Positions 5,939 to 10,708 of a stretch of DNA of 10,708 nucleotides are shown piece by piece. Source of the stretch: a bacterium (GTDB lineage: Bacteria; Patescibacteriota; JAUYIX01); assembly GCA_030688115.1 (NCBI GenBank), contig JAUYIX010000069.1, forward strand, positions 1 to 10,708. Direction: 5' to 3'. The stretch's first letter is position 1. Every line of letters begins with the position of its first letter. The notes under the pieces are model-generated. The model was not told the DNA's origin and searched no databases. It saw only the letters and a list, made by a program, of their open reading frames with translations. A program made the translations under genes and the position numbers.

Positions 5939-7393
5939 TTATTTTTTGCTGGGCCGCACGAGCGGAAAAAACACCACGTCGCGCAGGTTTACCTTGCCCA
6001 GGAGCAGCGCCACAAAACGGTCAACCCCCATACCCCATCCGGACATGGGCGGCATGCCATACGACATGGCCTCGATATACTCATCGTCGATCTCCATGGT
6101 CTCGTCCTGACCACCCTGTTTACGTTTGGCTTGCTCGGCAAATCGCTCGCGCTGGATAACCGGATCAATCAACTCGTTGTAGGCCTTGAGCATCTCCCAA
6201 CCATTGATCACCAGCTGGAACTGATCGACGATCATAGGGTTTTTGTCCTGCTGGCGCGCGAGCGGTTGGAGTTCGGTTGGATAGCCATGCAAAAAGACCG
6301 GATCAATCAGCGTGGGTCGGATCAGTTTTTTATAAATCTGATCGATCAGCCCGATACGCGAGAGCTTATCGGCGTCTTTGATCTTGTTGGTTTTGGCAAA
6401 GGTTTGCAGCTCGGCATCTTTGACCTTGAGTAAATCAAGTTTAGTGACTTTTTTAAATAGCCCGACAAACTCGACACGTTTCCAGGTCGGTTTAAGATTT
6501 ATTTTTGTCCCGTCCTCGAGCGTGAGATGCTGACCGACCCCAACCGTTTTAAGCACATGCGCAAACATCCGTTCGGTAAAGTCCATGTTGTCGCGATAAT
6601 CCCAGTAGGCGGCGTAGTGTTCTATGTGGGTGTGCTCGGGCAAATGACTCGGGTCAACCCCCTCGTTTCTAAAGGCCTTGCCAAGCTCAAAGATACGCTC
6701 GTAACCCGCCACCATAAGTGTTTTGAGGGGTAACTCGTGCGAGATGCGCAGAGCAAATTCAAGATCGGTTGCATTATGCTTGGTAATATAAGGCTTGGCG
6801 ACAGCACCGGTTGCTTTGCGTTGCAGGGTTGGGGTCTCAACCTCGATAAATCCATTTTGCCAGTAGAACTCCCGCAAGGCCCTGATAATGCCGCTGCGTA
6901 GTCTAAAGGCATCGCGCTCTTTGGGATTAGTGGCCAGCTCTAAGTAGCGTTTGCGATGACGAGTCTCAACGTCGCTAATCCCGTACCAGTTGGAGGGAAC
7001 GCCATTGAGCGCCTTACTGAGCATAATAAACGCGCTGGCGAGGACCGAGTGTTCTCCCCGTTTAGTGACATAAGCACTGCCGCTCACACCGATAAAATCG
7101 CTCTCGTCTACCAGCTCATTAAACCGGGCAAAGATTGTGTCACCCAGATCATCTTGTCTTAGTACGATCTGGACGGTACCCGAGATATCCTCAAGCGTAC
7201 AAAAAATAATCTTGCCCATAGTGCGGACACTTCTGATCCGTCCGGCCACCTTGGTCGGTTTATTCTCCGTCTCGAGTTTGGCTTGGGCGGCCGTGTGCGT
7301 ACGCTCAAACGTATCTGCATACGGGACCAGACCATTTTTGAGCAAGCGCTCTCGCTTTTTTAATCTATCCTGGTTGAACAACTGATCAGACAT
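5939..7393 (-). CDS. lysS: Lysine--tRNA ligase, class II
   Basis: Charges tRNA(Lys) with lysine. The N-terminal OB-fold anticodon-binding domain spans about 45-125 (VAGRIRSVRTMGKIIFCTLE), followed by RHRKRYLELATNPKERDAFR (145-164) at the catalytic-domain junction. Class II motif 1 is FYWQNGFIEVETP (176-188); motif 2 includes ERIFELGKAFRNEG (232-245); motif 3 is GMGVDRFVALLLG (454-466). The acidic pair E400 and E407 (NGWEMLKAYNEL) has the spacing of the ATP-Mg-binding glutamates of bacterial LysRS. The lysine-pocket Glu/Tyr appear kept in HIEHY (256-260), although PEFT is changed to PEHT. The C-terminus RDVVFFPLVRPSKK is canonical. A length of 484 aa is normal. ATG 7393 has only a weak AAAGAG upstream. 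It is the first gene of the probable lysS-recO-repeat protein transcript. Confidence 0.96.
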   Translation of the reverse strand: MSDQLFNQDRLKKRERLLKNGLVPYADTFERTHTAAQAKLETENKPTKVAGRIRSVRTMGKIIFCTLEDISGTVQIVLRQDDLGDTIFARFNELVDESDFIGVSGSAYVTKRGEHSVLASAFIMLSKALNGVPSNWYGISDVETRHRKRYLELATNPKERDAFRLRSGIIRALREFYWQNGFIEVETPTLQRKATGAVAKPYITKHNATDLEFALRISHELPLKTLMVAGYERIFELGKAFRNEGVDPSHLPEHTHIEHYAAYWDYRDNMDFTERMFAHVLKTVGVGQHLTLEDGTKINLKPTWKRVEFVGLFKKVTKLDLLKVKDAELQTFAKTNKIKDADKLSRIGLIDQIYKKLIRPTLIDPVFLHGYPTELQPLARQQDKNPMIVDQFQLVINGWEMLKAYNELIDPVIQRERFAEQAKRKQGGQDETMEIDDEYIEAMSYGMPPMSGWGMGVDRFVALLLGKVNLRDVVFFPLVRPSKK

Positions 7394-7490
7394 GACTCTT
7401 TACATAATGGACGCAAGCGCTGAGCTTAGCAAATCGGCTGAAAGTCCCCAAAGCGACTGGGTTGTTTATTTAAACCTAACTTTTTGCGGG

Positions 7491-7530
7491 AGATAACAAG
7501 AGATAACCAGATATAACGAGAGATAAAGTG
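7491..7530. repeat. Tandem repeat, four 10-bp units, upstream of lysS
   Basis: Four adjacent decamers: AGATAACAAG (7491-7500), AGATAACCAG (7501-7510), ATATAACGAG (7511-7520) and AGATAAAGTG (7521-7530). The core AGATAAC(N)AG is best kept in units 1-3; unit 4 agrees over its first six bases. The array sits in the 214-nt non-coding gap between the orphan gene's hairpin and lysS, about 98 nt before the lysS start. The 10-bp period is close to one DNA helical turn, so the units would face the same side of the helix. The rest of the gap (7394-7490) shows no gene and no promoter I can call with confidence. Confidence 0.8.
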
Positions 7531-7535
7531 AAGTA

Positions 7536-7562
7536 GCCGCCACCAGGAGACCTGGTGGCGGC
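7536..7562 (-). terminator. Perfect 12-bp hairpin, probable terminator of the 7608-8216 gene
   Basis: GCCGCCACCAGG (7536-7547) pairs with CCTGGTGGCGGC (7551-7562) around a 3-nt loop. On the minus strand it lies 45 nt after the stop at 7608 and is followed by TACTTCACTTTATCT, which is T-rich but not an uninterrupted run. It may thus be a weak terminator or an mRNA 3'-end stabiliser. No plus-strand gene ends here. Confidence 0.5.
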
Positions 7563-7607
7563 AAAGATTTGAGTGCTTAACTTAGCCTCGACGAGCCTTG
7601 ACTTAGA

Positions 7608-8216
7608 TTAGCCGGCCGCCTGATCGTGGATGCGGACCAAGTCCAAGTCTAGCGTGCCGGGCGGCAGGACCCCTCGCGCCTCGAGGATTAGGATCGAGGT
7701 GGGGTCCAGGGCTTCGTTCATGGGGTAGCGCTTGGTCCTGCGACCCTTGGCTATCTCGTAGAGATGCATGCAGGTCCGAGCAGCATACATCTGCAGGAGC
7801 GGACGGGTCGCCCAGATGTGTTCTACCGACTGAGCTAACCGCTCAAGAGCCTGCTGCTCCTTGAAGGTCGCCTCACCCATGCTTGCGCTGCCCTCCAGCA
7901 TGTGCCAGTTGTGCCTGGCACATCCCAGCTCGCATAGATCCAGGAGCTGGCCGATACACAATGCAGCGTGGTCGATGCATTGCGCTCTTAGCACACGCAG
8001 GAGTCCGACCAGGCGCAGGATAGCCGCACTCATGTCCGGATCGGCCGGCCGTGTGTGCTCCTGCGGAACCCTAAAATACGGCCGCTGCTCCGACAGCGCG
8101 GACGTAACTTTTTGCGGCGCATCGCCCACCAACAGATAGCGATCGTCTTTGCGCGCCAACACCCCAACGCGAACTCCTGTGCACAGAGCGTCCGAGGTCG
8201 TTGTTTTTTCTATCAT
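7608..8216 (-). CDS. Orphan hypothetical protein with Cys/His cluster (202 aa)
   Basis: I do not recognise this protein. It begins MIEKTTTSDALCTGVRVGVL and continues ARKDDRYLLVGDAP, a short beta segment reminiscent of the first strands of Nudix domains, but no Nudix box follows. From about 60 to 160 it looks helical. A dense set of potential metal ligands lies in the middle: C80, H83, C87, C95, C99, H102 and H105, with H133, C149 and H151 later. A basic patch KGRRTKRYP (157-165) precedes a hydrophobic C-terminus (DPTSILILEARGVLPPGTLD). There is no signal peptide or transmembrane helix. Expression signals support a real gene: a TATAAT promoter, an AAGGAG Shine-Dalgarno and a downstream hairpin. 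Its coding sequence looks GC-richer than lysS (one 60-base line counts to about 60% GC). It is divergent from the ABC exporter and upstream of lysS on the same strand. Zinc binding or a regulatory role is speculation. Confidence 0.8.
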   Translation of the reverse strand: MIEKTTTSDALCTGVRVGVLARKDDRYLLVGDAPQKVTSALSEQRPYFRVPQEHTRPADPDMSAAILRLVGLLRVLRAQCIDHAALCIGQLLDLCELGCARHNWHMLEGSASMGEATFKEQQALERLAQSVEHIWATRPLLQMYAARTCMHLYEIAKGRRTKRYPMNEALDPTSILILEARGVLPPGTLDLDLVRIHDQAAG

Positions 8217-8229
8217 AATAAGAAGAACA

Positions 8230-8235
8230 CTCCTT
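8230..8235 (-). promoter_or_regulatory. Shine-Dalgarno AAGGAG of the 7608-8216 gene, inside a small hairpin
   Basis: AAGGAG lies 13 nt upstream of the ATG at 8216, longer than the usual spacing. The surrounding minus-strand RNA AAGAAGGAGTGTTCTTCTT can fold with AAGAA(G) pairing to (C)TTCTT, which places part of the site in the stem and loop. The stem is short and A/U-rich, so it may only modestly affect initiation. Confidence 0.6.
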
Positions 8236-8253
8236 CTTCATTCCGTCCCAAGT

Positions 8254-8283
8254 ATTATACACCCTCTTAGCGGACTCAGCCAA
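8254..8283 (-). promoter_or_regulatory. Sigma70-type promoter of the 7608-8216 gene
   Basis: On the minus strand TTGGCT (8283-8278, four of six consensus bases) is followed after 18 nt by a perfect -10 TATAAT (8259-8254). Transcription would start near 8247, giving a leader of about 30 nt with the AAGGAG site in it. The 107-nt divergent gap also has to serve the ABC gene, for which I see no good plus-strand promoter. Confidence 0.6.
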
Positions 8284-8323
8284 TACTTGTGCCCGGGGCT
8301 AAATCAACGTAAGCTGCCTGGTT

Positions 8324-10096
8324 ATGCAGCGCGTGCCATATATCTATCTTATTAAGACGGCTTGGAAATTTGCTAAGGGCAAACGAGTTTTGTTTGCACT
8401 CTCATATCTCTTTTTTGTCATCGCAAACATAATAGTCGCATTTGAACCGGCCGTTATCGGCAAAGTGTTTGACGCTATCCAACGTGGCGGACAAGACGGC
8501 CAATTAGACATGCGTTACATCGTACTATGGTTACTCGTCTTTGGGTCGCTTGCATTTATATTCTGGGTTTTTCATGGAACCGCCCGGATCATGGAGGAGA
8601 CCGCCGCGTTCCACATTGAAAAACGCGCTCGCGAATATTATTTTAAGGTGATCAACGAGCTGCCCTTGCGCTGGCATAAGGACCACCACTCGGGAGATAC
8701 GCACGACCGCGTAGAAAAAGCGACCAAGAGCCTCGAGCGCTTTACGGCACACGGTTTTAGAGTGATCGAGGCCTTGACGCGCGGTATTTTTGCAGTGGTC
8801 GCAATCGTGATATATGTCCCGCGTTACGGATTTATCGTGCTGGCGGCAGGTGCGATCGTAATCTATGTGATCCTTTTATTTGACAAACGCTTGGCGCGTT
8901 ATAAAAAAAGCATGAACGATCTCGAACACGAGCGCTCAGCGATTTTCTATGACTATGTATCGAATATAAAAACGATCATCACTCTGCGCCTATCTCGTTT
9001 TGCTCGCAACGAGTACAGCCGCAGTATTTTGCGTATTTTTCCAATTTTTAGAACCGAGATCAGGGTTAATGAACTCAAATGGTTTATCGTCAGCATGTTG
9101 TTGTCGGCAACCAGTCTGTCCTTGATGTTCATTTATGTGTGGAACGGTTATCGCAGCGGTATTATCCTGTTGGGCGGTTTTGTCGCCTTATTTGGATATG
9201 CCAGCCAACTCTCAGACTCGTTTTATCGCTTTGCGGGCTTGGCACAAGAACTGTTGCTGCAGGCAGTTAGTATCCGGGCAACGGATGCTCTCGTAAAAGC
9301 GCATGAGGCCTTGGCGACCAAGCCGCCAAAGGTTGTCGACAGTAATTGGAAAACTATTTCTGCTCGAAATATCTGGTTTAAATACGAGGATAAAGAGCAT
9401 CGAGAACATCAGTTGCAAGATGTTTGTATGGAGATTAAGCGCGGGCAACGCATTGCTTTGGTGGGTGAGAGTGGCAGCGGCAAAAGCACGATCTTATACT
9501 TGCTGCGTGGACTCGATCGGCCTGCTCGTTTTGAGTTAAAAATCGATGGAATCGCCAAGACCAGCTTTAGAGAGCTGGCCGCAATCACCACTTTGATCCC
9601 TCAGGATCCGGAAATTTTTGAGAACACGATTAGGTTTAATGTCAGCGCCGGGGTCACGCGTAGCGCTGCAGAAATTGATCGAGCGGTTAAAATGGCCCGC
9701 TTTGAGCCGGTCCTCAAGCGCTTGCCCAAGGGCCTTGATACGCACATCAAAGAGCGCGGCGTTAACTTGTCGGGTGGCGAAAAACAGCGCCTGGCACTTG
9801 CCCGAGGGATTTATGCTGCCGAGGAGAGTAGCCTGCTTTTATTGGACGAACCAACCAGTAGTGTGGACCCACTAAACGAGCTGGCGATCTACAAAAAGAT
9901 TTTTGAACACTTTAAAGATCAGGCGATTATCTCGACGATCCACCGTCTGCATCTTTTACAGTATTTTGACTATATCTATGTCTTAGCGAGCGGAAAAATA
10001 GTCGAACAAGGTGCTTATGATGACTTGTGGCGCAAACCCGCCGGAGTTCTCTCGGGTATGATTAGACAGTACAGCGCGACTAATCAAAACCGTTAA
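8324..10096 (+). CDS. ABC exporter half-transporter (membrane domain fused to ATPase)
   Basis: An MsbA/ABCB-type exporter subunit that should act as a homodimer, since no partner half-transporter is nearby. The N-terminal 315 residues form a type IV transmembrane domain with about six helices (near 22-42, 64-84, 150-166, 168-186, 252-272, 277-295) and the cytoplasmic stretch LPLRWHKDHHSGDTHDRVEK (113-132), which I recall from Patescibacteria relatives. The ATPase domain has the A-loop Tyr354, Walker A GESGSGKST (381-389), Q-loop Q427 in IPQDPEIF, signature LSGGEKQRLALARG (482-495), Walker B LLLLDEP (504-510), D-loop SSVD in place of the common SALD, and H-loop His540 in STIHR. All catalytic residues are present. 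The substrate cannot be inferred; lipids, peptides or drugs are all possible. The ATG at 8324 has no Shine-Dalgarno site, and GTG 8333 is an alternative start. Length 590 aa is typical. Confidence 0.93.
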   Translation: MQRVPYIYLIKTAWKFAKGKRVLFALSYLFFVIANIIVAFEPAVIGKVFDAIQRGGQDGQLDMRYIVLWLLVFGSLAFIFWVFHGTARIMEETAAFHIEKRAREYYFKVINELPLRWHKDHHSGDTHDRVEKATKSLERFTAHGFRVIEALTRGIFAVVAIVIYVPRYGFIVLAAGAIVIYVILLFDKRLARYKKSMNDLEHERSAIFYDYVSNIKTIITLRLSRFARNEYSRSILRIFPIFRTEIRVNELKWFIVSMLLSATSLSLMFIYVWNGYRSGIILLGGFVALFGYASQLSDSFYRFAGLAQELLLQAVSIRATDALVKAHEALATKPPKVVDSNWKTISARNIWFKYEDKEHREHQLQDVCMEIKRGQRIALVGESGSGKSTILYLLRGLDRPARFELKIDGIAKTSFRELAAITTLIPQDPEIFENTIRFNVSAGVTRSAAEIDRAVKMARFEPVLKRLPKGLDTHIKERGVNLSGGEKQRLALARGIYAAEESSLLLLDEPTSSVDPLNELAIYKKIFEHFKDQAIISTIHRLHLLQYFDYIYVLASGKIVEQGAYDDLWRKPAGVLSGMIRQYSATNQNR

Positions 10097-10176
10097 AAAA
10101 ATTCCTTTGCCGGATTGGTGGCTCTATAAAGGCAAATAAGTGCAATTTCACGCTGTTTCCCCGGTTGCCAAGATCG

Positions 10177-10185
10177 TGCTATAGT
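10177..10185 (+). promoter_or_regulatory. Extended -10 promoter element for the DUF378 gene
   Basis: TGCTATAGT fits the extended -10 pattern TGnTATAAT with one mismatch. It lies 31 nt before the ATG at 10217. The best-spaced -35 region (around 10157) is poor, as is usual for extended -10 promoters. TAATTAATTAA follows at about 10193-10203, in the likely start-site region. Apart from this element the 120-nt gap after the ABC gene holds nothing I can identify. Confidence 0.5.
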
Positions 10186-10216
10186 AGATTTACTAATTAA
10201 TTAACTTCCCACAAGC

Positions 10217-10423
10217 ATGAAAGCGTTCTACATGATCCTGCTCATCTTGGTGCTCATCGGTGGCCTCAACTGGGGTTTGGTCGGATTTTTCGACTACAAC
10301 CTCGTTGACGCGATCTTTGGTGCCGGCAGCATGGGGTCTCGCGTGATCTACGCGATCGTCGGTGTGTCGGCCGTATTGGTCGCCATTATGGTTCCGATGA
10401 TGAAAGACAAAAAAAGCGTCTAG
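10217..10423 (+). CDS. DUF378 family small membrane protein (68 aa)
   Basis: The protein starts MKAFYMILLILVLIGGLNWG; the motif GGLNWGLVG (15-23) followed by a short loop with F25, D26, N28 and L29, then SRVIYAIVGVSAV (41-53), is the signature of DUF378 (relatives of B. subtilis YuzA). Two transmembrane helices are predicted at about 4-24 and 42-60, with a charged KDKKSV tail. The family is widespread and its function is unknown. The length is typical. No Shine-Dalgarno site precedes the ATG (the upstream bases read CTTCCCACAAGC). It has its own extended -10 promoter and is followed by a strong terminator, so it appears to be monocistronic. Confidence 0.92.
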   Translation: MKAFYMILLILVLIGGLNWGLVGFFDYNLVDAIFGAGSMGSRVIYAIVGVSAVLVAIMVPMMKDKKSV

Positions 10424-10429
10424 CTTTTT

Positions 10430-10459
10430 CTAGGGCCTTTTTTGGCCCTAGCTTTTTTT
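10430..10459 (+). terminator. Rho-independent terminator of the DUF378 gene
   Basis: CTAGGGCC (10430-10437) pairs perfectly with GGCCCTAG (10444-10451) around a T6 loop; C and seven T residues follow (10452-10459). It begins 7 nt after the stop codon. On the opposite strand no T run follows, so it acts on the plus strand only. Confidence 0.88.
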
Positions 10460-10469
10460 CCGGAACAGC

Positions 10470-10496
10470 AGACGCGCCCGTACGGGCGCGTCTTTT
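10470..10496 (+). terminator. Second terminator-like hairpin after DUF378
   Basis: A perfect 24-bp palindrome, AGACGCGCCCGT and ACGGGCGCGTCT (10470-10493), whose RNA would form a very GC-rich stem with a small GUAC loop. With the last T of the stem it gives TTTT (10493-10496) before ATTG. It looks like a back-up plus-strand terminator. The minus strand lacks a T run after it, but the stem could also define the ileS mRNA 3' end. Confidence 0.62.
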
Positions 10497-10497
10497 A

Positions 10498-10514
10498 TTG
10501 CCGGGTCACGGCAA
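10498..10514 (-). other. Short hairpin just past the ileS stop codon
   Basis: TTGCCG (10498-10503) and CGGCAA (10509-10514) form a 6-bp stem with a 5-nt loop, beginning one base after the stop codon of the minus-strand gene. No T run follows on either strand, so a terminator role is weak; an mRNA 3'-end structure is possible. Confidence 0.3.
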
Positions 10515-10515
10515 T

Positions 10516-10707
10516 CTACGCCCTTTTGAGGCTGACCCTTGCGGTAAGTTGATCAAGCCGGAACTCAACCGATTTGTCTGTGGCACTTGTTGGGGAGCCG
10601 GTGTCGAGCCGGGTTGCCAACGTCTCGTCTGATAGTTGCTGACCAAAGGACTCAAGTGCTTTTTTAACAAGTTCATCTTTACTCTCAACCCATAGCGCTA
10701 TTCGATC
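10516..10707 (-). CDS. ileS: Isoleucine--tRNA ligase, C-terminal fragment (5' end outside window)
   Basis: The last 63 residues of a minus-strand protein, ending in TAG. The sequence DRIALWVESKDELVKKALES followed by FGQQLSDETLATRL resembles the extreme C-terminus of archaeal/eukaryotic-type isoleucyl-tRNA synthetases, which I recall in Patescibacteria: 'sDRI.L......EL..aL.......ETLA..L', then a charged linker and a final beta strand pair (here VEFRLDQLTARVSLKRA). The enzyme would charge tRNA(Ile). None of the catalytic motifs (HIGH, KMSKS) lies in the window, so the name rests on this tail only. Another frame on this strand is open from 10688 to 10506, but its product looks random. Confidence 0.66.
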   Translation of the reverse strand, partial: DRIALWVESKDELVKKALESFGQQLSDETLATRLDTGSPTSATDKSVEFRLDQLTARVSLKRA

Positions 10708-10708
10708 A

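Noticed and set aside
5756..6433. A 225-codon open frame on the plus strand across recO and lysS
   Set aside because: It spans the complement of two well-conserved genes and their junction, and has no domain.
7621..8216. Nudix hydrolase identity for the orphan gene
   Set aside because: Only the first strand (VRVGVLARKDDRYLLVG) is suggestive; the Nudix box GX5EX7REUXEEXGU is missing.
10106..10136. Hairpin TTTGCC/GGCAAA after the ABC gene as a terminator
   Set aside because: The stem is 6 bp with a 19-nt loop and no T run follows, so it does not fit an intrinsic terminator.
180..10518. UGA recoded as glycine (genetic code 25)
   Set aside because: All genes are full length under the standard code, glycine is encoded by GGN codons, and no in-frame TGA interrupts a conserved domain.
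10506..10688. A 60-codon minus-strand frame at the right edge
   Set aside because: The neighbouring frame gives a coherent IleRS-like C-terminus; this one gives a composition typical of random translation.
1..10708. CRISPR array, tRNA, rRNA or insertion sequence
   Set aside because: No spaced direct repeats, tRNA T-arm sequence, rRNA motif, transposase or terminal inverted repeats were seen in any intergenic gap.

Overview
The window looks like chromosomal DNA of a Patescibacteria (Candidate Phyla Radiation) bacterium of roughly 50% GC, read with the standard code. I infer this from the style of the proteins: an ABC half-exporter carrying a WHKDHHSGDT stretch, a small protein with a RQIRQKGGYPYDP core, a type II anchored protein with repeated beta domains, and compact tRNA synthetase genes. 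I recall all of these as common in that group, but no search was run. There is no CRISPR array, tRNA, rRNA, insertion sequence or phage gene that I can see.

Layout. Positions 2-187 hold the C-terminal end of a plus-strand nucleotidyltransferase-like protein. It meets tail to tail, with an 8-bp overlap, a minus-strand gene (180-986) for a glycosyltransferase-like protein. Going rightwards, all on the minus strand, come a conserved hypothetical gene (1090-1734) with a terminator behind it, a dimeric glycyl-tRNA synthetase (1899-3278), a membrane-anchored repeat protein (3364-5142), recO (5171-5929), lysS (5939-7393), and a Cys/His-rich orphan gene (7608-8216) with its own promoter, ribosome binding site and terminator-like hairpin. 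Divergent from the orphan is a plus-strand ABC exporter half-transporter (8324-10096), then a DUF378 membrane protein (10217-10423). Three consecutive hairpins separate DUF378 from the C-terminal end of a minus-strand gene that reads as isoleucyl-tRNA synthetase (10516-10707, running off the window).

How the genes fit together. lysS, recO and the repeat protein are tightly spaced (9 and 28 nt) and probably form one transcript that may continue into glyQS. With ileS, three aminoacyl-tRNA synthetase genes lie within 9 kb, so this is a largely housekeeping region. The less ordinary items are the two hypothetical genes with GC-richer coding sequence and recognisable Shine-Dalgarno sites, a four-unit 10-bp tandem repeat upstream of lysS, and a terminator ending only about 20 nt before the next start codon. 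I do not see a convincing new multi-gene system.
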